A DNA stretch of 19,906 nt. Source: M3007 sp031398055. GTDB lineage: Bacteria > Bacteroidota > Bacteroidia > Chitinophagales > Saprospiraceae. Location of the stretch: assembly GCA_031398055.1 (NCBI GenBank), contig JANNMS010000017.1, positions 1 to 19,906 on the forward strand, given 5' to 3'. Below are positions 14,873 to 19,906 of the stretch, piece by piece; the first letter of the stretch is position 1; the number at the start of each line of letters is the position of its first letter. The notes below the pieces were generated by a model. The model saw only the letters and a program-made list of their open reading frames with translations. It was not told where the DNA came from and did not search any database. Made by a program: the position numbers and the translations under genes.

Positions 14873-17800
14873 ATGTGCATCGAACGAATTTTACCACTTT
14901 TTTTGGCCGTATTTTTTGGTTTGGCCGCGCCACAAAACTTGTCCGCGCAGTGCAATCCGTCGGCTGCCGAAATCCCAAAAAACGGTTTTGACGAAGATTG
15001 CGATGGCCTCGACGACATTTTTCTCACCCTGCCGCCGTACATCTATGCCATCGAAGGGCAAGATTTGGAGATTTATTTCCGAAATCTTATCCTTTCAAAA
15101 CACCCGCAGGACTACCAATTTTCGGTGAATACGCCGCTCGCCGGCAATTCCAACGCCGAAAAATGGATGTTTTTGCCTGCCGAAACTTCCGCCGGAGAAT
15201 TTCCACTTTCCATTTCCGTAAAATCTTGGGGCGGCCAAACTTTGGCAACCGCTTCGACCACCGTCCGAATTTCGCCAAACGAAGCCCCGACCGACATGAC
15301 CCCCAAAAAACTGCTGCTTTTTGGCCACAGTTTTTTTGACCAGGGTTACATGCCAAAATACATTTATGATTTGTTGAAAAAACCGGGCAACCCGCCAGTC
15401 AGTTTTCACGGAAAAAAAGTGAGTTGGGCAAACGACCAAGCCCGCCACGAAGGCTACGGCGGCATGATGGCCCGATGGTTTTTCAACGACGGCGGAAGCC
15501 CGATAAAATATGGGAACAAAATCAATTTTCGCCAATATTTCAACGAGGTGATGTGCCAAAACTGCGCCCCAGATTGGGTCGTTTTTCACCTTGATATCAA
15601 TGATTTTTGTGGCTACACGGCTCTCGCTGGCAATACTTTACAAGAAATTGACGACTCGATTACCAACGATTGGAACCGCCACGCCACCCGATTAATTGAC
15701 TCGATCCGGGCAACTGCCCCGAACGCAAAAATCGCGGTTTGCATCTCCCCGCCACCGAACGCCCGCGAAAGTTCCTTTTCCCAAACTTACGGCGGCAACC
15801 CGATTTTGAGCAATCGCTGGCGGTGGCAAAAAATCATTAACCGATTGATTTTCAAGAACATAGAACGGTACTCGAACCGCGAAAACCAAAATATTTACCT
15901 GATTCCGGAGTACCTCGACATCGACGATTTGGGTGAATACAACCCGCCGGACGCCCGCCACCCCGACCCGCCGGACAACAATATCAACACACATTGTGGG
16001 TACAATGAAATTGCAAAAACGATTTATGCATGGCTGCGGTGGGTCGAATTTCACCCGAATTCGAACGGTGGCGGTGGTACTTTGGTGAATGCCTACCGCG
16101 ATGCCGATGGCGATGGTTTTGGAAAAACGGACGACGTGGTTTTGGCCAATCCGATCCCGGCAGGCCGGGTTGCAACTCCCGGCGATTGCGATGACCAAAA
16201 CGCGGCGCGGCACCCCGGCGCGACAGAAATTTGCAACGACCTCGATGACAATTGCAATGCGGTTGCCGACGAAGAAAACGTGCCGCCGGTGGCAAAATGC
16301 AAGCCCAATTTTTCGATAAATTTGGATGGGAACGGTCATGCCGACCTTCAAAATTGGCAAATCAATGATGGCAGTTGGGATGCCTGCAATTTAATTATTC
16401 TTGAAATTGACAAAAGTTCGTTTGATTGTTCGGCGGCTGGGCAAACGCAAAATGTTAAATTGACCGTCCGCGATGCTTTTCAAAACTCCGCGACTTGCCA
16501 AACTGCCGTGCAAATTTTGGAAAACGCCGCGCCGATTGCAAAATGCAAACCCAATTTTTCAATTGGTTTGGATGCTGGTGGCCACGCCGAAATTCAAAAT
16601 TTTCAAATCAACGATGGCAGTTGGGATGCTTGCGGGGCGCTTAATTTTCAAATTTCAAAAGACAAATTTTCCTGCGCCGATGTTGGAAAAAATCTCGTAA
16701 CCCTCACAGTTTCAGACGTTTCTGGAAATAAAGCACTTTGTTCGACGGAGGTTTTTGTGGTGGACAACACGCCGCCGATTGCCTCGTGCCATCCGTCCGT
16801 TCAAATAACTTTGGATGCCGACGGCCACGCCGAAATTCATGATTGGCAGGTAAATAATGGCAGTTGGGATGCCTGTCCGGGCAATTTTTTTCAACTGAAC
16901 CGGGACAAATTTTCGTGCGCCGACGCCGGGCAAAACGTCGTAACCCTCACAGTTTCAGACAATTCTGGGAACACGGCGACCTGCACGACGCAGGTTTTTG
17001 TAAAAGATTTGACACCGCCGACCGCCGTTTGCCAGCAAAATATTTCACTTTTTTTGGATACCGACGGCGAGGCGGATTTGATGCCTGCGATGGTTGATTT
17101 TGGAAGTTCGGACGGCTGCTCGATTTTGAATTTGGAGGTTTTTCCCAACCATTTTGATTGTTCAAAAACGGGTTCGCAAACCGTAAAATTGACCGCAACC
17201 GATGCAAGCGGGAACAAAAATGCCTGTTTTTCAAATGTATTTGTCAAAGACAATCAGCCGCCAAGTTTGAGTTTTCCGCTTTTTCAAGATGTGGACATCA
17301 CGCTCGGCACGGCTGGGTCGAAGGCTATTTTTTGGAAAGATATTTTTTCTGGAAATGATAATTGTGGTTCGTTCAATTGGCAATTTTCAACGGACGACGG
17401 GCAAAATTTCACGACGGGAAACCATTTTGATTTCAGTTGTTCAGATTTGGCGGCTGCAAAACCGTTGGTTTTTTGGGTAAAAATTTTGGACAAAAATGGA
17501 AACGAAAGTGCCTCCCGGCAACTCAATTTTTGGGTGGAAGACAACGCGCCGCCCGTGCTGATTTGCAAGGAAATTTTTGTAAATATCGAAACGGACGGCG
17601 AAACAGATTTGACCATTTCAGATTTGCTTTTCGGAGCGACGGATGAATGTTCGTCGGTGAATTTTCCGCCGGGCCAAACTTTAAAAATCAATTGTTCGCA
17701 GGCCGGATTTACTTTGTTCAAGGAAATTTCAGGCAAGGACGCGGCTGGAAATTTGGGCAGTTGCACGGCCAAAATCCATGTAAATCTGCCCGGTGACGCC

Positions 17801-18337
17801 GATTTCGATGGTGTTTCGGACTGCGACGACGAATGCCCGGTGAACCCGCAAACCACAACTTTTTTCAACTTTTTTAAAGATTACGATGGCGATGGTTTTG
17901 GCGCGGGCGCGGTTTTCAAAACCTGCGAAAACCAGTCGGCGATGTCGAAAAACAACTTGGATTGCGATGACCAAAACGCCTCGGTTTTTCCATCTGCCAC
18001 CGAAATCTTGAACGATTTGGATGACGATTGCGATGGGAAAATTGATGAAGGTTTGGTTTCGAGCCAAGCCCCGAAAATTGGTTTTCCAAAAATTTTGCTT
18101 GCCCCAAACCCGACAACCGGGCTGCTTTTTGTGGATTGGACAGGCGCAACTGAAATTTTTTCAGAAAAAATTTCAATTTTCACGGTGGCCGGGCAAGGCG
18201 TTTGTGAAAACCCGACCGCCCAACAATCGTCGGGCAAACTAAAAGTGGACGTTTCAAATCTTCCGGCGGGTGCTTATTTTTTGAAAATAAAATTTCAAAA
18301 TGGCAGCACGGCGGTGCGGCTTTTTGAGAAAATTTGA
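14873..18337 (+). CDS. Multidomain T9SS-exported protein: SGNH-hydrolase-like, MopE-type motifs, HYR-like repeats
   Basis: The protein has 1154 residues with a signal peptide (to LSAQ, residue 26). A short Asp-rich MopE-type motif (FDEDCDGLDD, 39-48) precedes an SGNH-hydrolase-like domain at about 145-395: GHS at 151-153 with Ser153 as possible nucleophile, HLDINDF at 239-245 (Asn243), and His374 in THCGYNEIAKTI. Next come a Cu/Ca-binding MopE-like unit (DADGDGFG, GDCDDQNAA, CNDLDDNC; about 410-462) and six HYR-like repeats of about 80 residues from 471 to 971, the first three nearly identical around DGSWDAC. A second MopE-like unit (DYDGDGFG, DCDDQNAS, NDLDDDCDG; about 1003-1058) and a type-A sorting tail (APNPTTGLL, LPAGAYFLKI; about 1070-1154) complete it. 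A surface or released esterase or deacetylase is possible; substrate unknown. The Ser motif is GHS rather than GDS, so activity is uncertain. Confidence 0.9.
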   Translation: MCIERILPLFLAVFFGLAAPQNLSAQCNPSAAEIPKNGFDEDCDGLDDIFLTLPPYIYAIEGQDLEIYFRNLILSKHPQDYQFSVNTPLAGNSNAEKWMFLPAETSAGEFPLSISVKSWGGQTLATASTTVRISPNEAPTDMTPKKLLLFGHSFFDQGYMPKYIYDLLKKPGNPPVSFHGKKVSWANDQARHEGYGGMMARWFFNDGGSPIKYGNKINFRQYFNEVMCQNCAPDWVVFHLDINDFCGYTALAGNTLQEIDDSITNDWNRHATRLIDSIRATAPNAKIAVCISPPPNARESSFSQTYGGNPILSNRWRWQKIINRLIFKNIERYSNRENQNIYLIPEYLDIDDLGEYNPPDARHPDPPDNNINTHCGYNEIAKTIYAWLRWVEFHPNSNGGGGTLVNAYRDADGDGFGKTDDVVLANPIPAGRVATPGDCDDQNAARHPGATEICNDLDDNCNAVADEENVPPVAKCKPNFSINLDGNGHADLQNWQINDGSWDACNLIILEIDKSSFDCSAAGQTQNVKLTVRDAFQNSATCQTAVQILENAAPIAKCKPNFSIGLDAGGHAEIQNFQINDGSWDACGALNFQISKDKFSCADVGKNLVTLTVSDVSGNKALCSTEVFVVDNTPPIASCHPSVQITLDADGHAEIHDWQVNNGSWDACPGNFFQLNRDKFSCADAGQNVVTLTVSDNSGNTATCTTQVFVKDLTPPTAVCQQNISLFLDTDGEADLMPAMVDFGSSDGCSILNLEVFPNHFDCSKTGSQTVKLTATDASGNKNACFSNVFVKDNQPPSLSFPLFQDVDITLGTAGSKAIFWKDIFSGNDNCGSFNWQFSTDDGQNFTTGNHFDFSCSDLAAAKPLVFWVKILDKNGNESASRQLNFWVEDNAPPVLICKEIFVNIETDGETDLTISDLLFGATDECSSVNFPPGQTLKINCSQAGFTLFKEISGKDAAGNLGSCTAKIHVNLPGDADFDGVSDCDDECPVNPQTTTFFNFFKDYDGDGFGAGAVFKTCENQSAMSKNNLDCDDQNASVFPSATEILNDLDDDCDGKIDEGLVSSQAPKIGFPKILLAPNPTTGLLFVDWTGATEIFSEKISIFTVAGQGVCENPTAQQSSGKLKVDVSNLPAGAYFLKIKFQNGSTAVRLFEKI
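16300..17010 (+). repeat. Direct repeats encoding the first three HYR-like domains
   Basis: Three roughly 240-base units repeat in frame; the segment GATGGCAGTTGGGATGC occurs near 16370 and 16612 and, with one change, near 16857. They encode domains starting PPVAKC, APIAKC and PPIASC. The later three domains are more diverged. This indicates recent internal duplication or gene conversion. Confidence 0.7.
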
Positions 18338-18377
18338 GGGCGGGAGATTTTTGAAAAAACGCAAATTGGTTGGCGAG

Positions 18378-18425
18378 GTCAAATTTTCTTTTCTGAAAAA
18401 ATCTACATTTGCTGAAAAATTTGAC
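18378..18425. promoter_or_regulatory. Promoter -7 element inside an inverted repeat, upstream of serA-like gene
   Basis: TACATTTG at 18404-18411 matches the Bacteroidota -7 consensus TAnnTTTG and lies 16 bases before ATG 18428. No TTG is present at the expected -33 spacing. GTCAAATTTTC (18378-18388) is the reverse complement of GAAAAATTTGAC (18414-18425) apart from one extra A, so the arms bracket the -7 element like an operator. Weakly supported because the arms are A/T-rich. Confidence 0.35.
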
Positions 18426-18427
18426 AA

Positions 18428-19384
18428 ATGATAAAAATTCTTGCCAACGATGGCATCCATCCCGACGGCAAATTGCTGTTGGAAGAAGCAGATTACCTGG
18501 TCGAAACCGATAAAATTGCCCAAGAAGATTTGCCGAAGCACATCGGCGAATACGATGTTTTGATTGTCCGAAGTGCCACAAAAGTCACGAAAGAGGTGCT
18601 GGACGCCGCCAAAAAACTAAAAATCATCGGTCGCGGCGGCGTCGGTTTGGACAATATTGATGTCGAATATGCGAAAAGCAAAGGCGTCGAGGTTTTCAAC
18701 ACGCCAAAAGCATCGTCGCGGGCGGTGGCCGAACTGGCGATGGCGCATTTTTTTACGATGACGCGTTTTTTACACCGCTCAAACAATGAACTGCCGAACG
18801 GTGGCGATTTCAAAAAACTGAAAAAAGCCTACGAAAAAGGCGTGCAAATGCGCGGCAAAAAAATGGGGATTATTGGTTTTGGGCGCATCGGGCAGGAAGT
18901 TGGGAAGATGGCGTTGGCGCTCGGTTTGGATGTGATTGCGCACGATCCGTTTGTTCAGGACGCCGAGTTGGACATCAAAATCAATCAATTTCCAGACGTT
19001 CGGCTGGTGGTTCGCATCGAAACGACGAGTTTGGACAAACTTTTGGCAGAATCCGATTTCATTACTTTGCATTTGCCGGGCATTGGAAAACCGGTAATCA
19101 CCGAAAAAGAAATTGCCAAAATGAAAAACGGCGTATTTTTGGTGAACACCGCTCGTGGCGGTTCAATCGACGAAAATGCTTTGCTCGAAGCCTTGAACAA
19201 TGGAAAAGTGGCCGGTGTTGGGCTCGATGTTTTCGAAAACGAACCCTCGCCACGTGCCGATTTGCTGCGCCACCCAAATGTTTCTGCTTCGCCGCACATC
19301 GGTGCGAACACGATGGAAGCGCAATCCTACATCGGGATGGAATTGGCGGATAAAATCTTGAACTTTTTCGGAGCCGACAAATAA
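18428..19384 (+). CDS. serA: D-3-phosphoglycerate dehydrogenase (short form, no ACT domain)
   Basis: This enzyme is expected to oxidise 3-phosphoglycerate to 3-phosphohydroxypyruvate with NAD+, the first step of serine synthesis in the cytoplasm. Of 318 residues, IIGRGGVGLDNID (67-79) and NTPKASSRAVAELA are typical of the family. The Rossmann motif is GFGRIGQEVG (150-159), with Asp173 in the cofactor loop. The catalytic residues fall in place: Arg243 (NTARGG), Glu272 (DVFENEP) and His290 (SPHIGANTMEAQ). It ends shortly after the catalytic domain, so the C-terminal ACT regulatory domain of longer SerA proteins is absent and serine feedback through that domain is not expected. serC is not adjacent. 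A related 2-hydroxyacid dehydrogenase of different substrate cannot be excluded. Confidence 0.88.
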   Translation: MIKILANDGIHPDGKLLLEEADYLVETDKIAQEDLPKHIGEYDVLIVRSATKVTKEVLDAAKKLKIIGRGGVGLDNIDVEYAKSKGVEVFNTPKASSRAVAELAMAHFFTMTRFLHRSNNELPNGGDFKKLKKAYEKGVQMRGKKMGIIGFGRIGQEVGKMALALGLDVIAHDPFVQDAELDIKINQFPDVRLVVRIETTSLDKLLAESDFITLHLPGIGKPVITEKEIAKMKNGVFLVNTARGGSIDENALLEALNNGKVAGVGLDVFENEPSPRADLLRHPNVSASPHIGANTMEAQSYIGMELADKILNFFGADK

Positions 19385-19385
19385 A

Positions 19386-19478
19386 ATTGGAAATTGGGAA
19401 ATTGGAGAATTAGGAAATTAGAAATTATCCCAATTTCCAATTTCTAATTTCCCAATTTCTAATTTCCCAATTTCCAAT
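19386..19478. repeat. 93-base inverted repeat built from 15-base A/T-rich units
   Basis: The left half (19386 to about 19428) closely matches the reverse complement of the right half (about 19430-19478). The right half consists of tandem units of the type CCCAATTTCTAATTT. It fills almost the entire gap between serA and the next gene, ending three bases before ATG 19482, so any message crossing it would carry a long hairpin right at the start codon. Confidence 0.85.
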
Positions 19479-19481
19479 ATC

Positions 19482-19865
19482 ATGCGCAATGATGAGATTT
19501 TAGACAATTTTGACTTCCGCGAACCGGAATTCAACTGGGACGAAACCGAGGCTGAAATTGCCGGAAAATATTATTCCTTGCTCGAAGCCGAGTTTGCTGC
19601 AAGCCGTTTGCGGTCTGAAAATATCCCATGTTTTTTGGCAAATACGGGTTCGGCGGCGGTTTTGCCCCATGTCCAGGCCGTGATTCGGTTGCACGTCCGC
19701 GCGGAAGATAGCGAGCGGGCGCGTGAAATTTTGGCCGAAGCCGCCATCGAATCAGATTTGCCAGAGGAAAAAAGCAGTGGGAATTCTTGCATTACGTTTT
19801 TGGCGGTGCTCGTTGGTTTGATGTTGGCGTGGTTTTTTGTCAAGGCGATTTCTGGGAATTTTTGA
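19482..19865 (+). CDS. DUF2007-like protein with C-terminal membrane anchor
   Basis: The protein has 127 residues. Residues about 30-88 resemble the DUF2007 (putative signal-transducing) domain: SLLEAEFAASRLRSENIPCFLAN, read in segments, followed by VQAVIRLHVRAEDSERAREIL, which fits its ferredoxin-like alpha-beta fold. The first 28 residues are acidic. A single hydrophobic helix at about 104-121 (TFLAVLVGLMLAWFFVKA) is a likely inner-membrane anchor, leaving the domain in the cytoplasm. The biological role of the family is not established. ATG 19482 directly follows the 93-base inverted repeat, and no ribosome-binding site or promoter is visible between them. It could be co-transcribed with serA, but the hairpin would sit in the middle of such a message. 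Confidence 0.8.
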   Translation: MRNDEILDNFDFREPEFNWDETEAEIAGKYYSLLEAEFAASRLRSENIPCFLANTGSAAVLPHVQAVIRLHVRAEDSERAREILAEAAIESDLPEEKSSGNSCITFLAVLVGLMLAWFFVKAISGNF

Positions 19866-19868
19866 AAA

Positions 19869-19906
19869 ATGGGACACAGATGACACGGATTTTCAAACAC
19901 AGATTT
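19869..19906. repeat. Partial dispersed repeat at the window edge
   Basis: The stretch contains ACACAGATGACACGGATTT and ends CACAGATTT, words shared with the inverted repeat at 2429-2544 (ACACGGAT, CACAGAT, CAGATTT). It is cut by the window end, so its full structure cannot be seen. Confidence 0.45.

Noticed and set aside
15692..16360. - strand open frame (222 codons) opposite the SGNH/MopE region
   Set aside because: Val/Ile/Arg-rich translation results from reading Asp- and Asn-rich codons backwards; no independent evidence of a gene.
19386..19478. Possible CRISPR-like array from short repeated A/T units
   Set aside because: Units are contiguous 15-base direct repeats arranged as an inverted repeat, with no unique spacers and no cas genes.

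Overview
The window looks like ordinary chromosomal DNA from a member of the Bacteroidota, probably Saprospiraceae-like. Three proteins end in type IX secretion (T9SS) type-A sorting domains, there is a TonB-dependent receptor, Shine-Dalgarno sequences are largely absent, and TTG/TAnnTTTG promoter-like pairs typical of the phylum occur. The genus is an inference. I find no rRNA, tRNA, CRISPR array, insertion sequence or phage structural gene.

Layout. A terminator-like hairpin (23-53) is followed by a + strand group: a TonB-dependent outer-membrane receptor (about 106-2409), a large secreted protein of unknown function (2446-5544) and a small outer-membrane-barrel-like protein (5682-6227). A strong bidirectional terminator (6241-6274) separates these from two - strand genes, an Mrp/ApbC-type ATPase (6280-7368) and a CaiB/BaiF CoA-transferase (7461-8531). 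The CoA-transferase is head-to-head, with only 8 bases between start codons, with a bifunctional NAD(P)H-hydrate repair enzyme (8540-10051). Next come an A+T-rich putative PD-(D/E)XK nuclease (10145-10699) and queE (10768-11526). Two paralogous - strand Asp-box (BNR) proteins with T9SS tails (11554-12981 and 13115-14428) are separated by a perfect 40-bp inverted repeat. After a 444-base gap lies a 1154-residue secreted protein (14873-18337) combining an SGNH-hydrolase-like domain, MopE-type Asp-rich motifs, six HYR-like repeats and a T9SS tail. The window closes with a serA-like dehydrogenase (18428-19384) and a DUF2007-like membrane-anchored protein (19482-19865).

How the genes work together. 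There is no single pathway. The receptor, the large secreted protein and the barrel protein may form an envelope-related transcription unit. The three T9SS cargo proteins share an export route whose machinery is not in this window. Mrp, Nnr, QueE and SerA are housekeeping functions (Fe-S handling, cofactor repair, queuosine precursor, serine synthesis).

The most distinctive feature is the density of unrelated palindromic repeats at gene junctions: 63-168, 2429-2544, 13020-13116, 19386-19478, and a partial element at the right edge. Two of them overlap the predicted N-termini of secreted proteins. The other outlier is the nuclease-like gene, whose sampled lines are about 30-33% G+C, whereas a sampled line of the 2446-5544 gene is about 57%. 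I do not see a convincing new multi-gene system.
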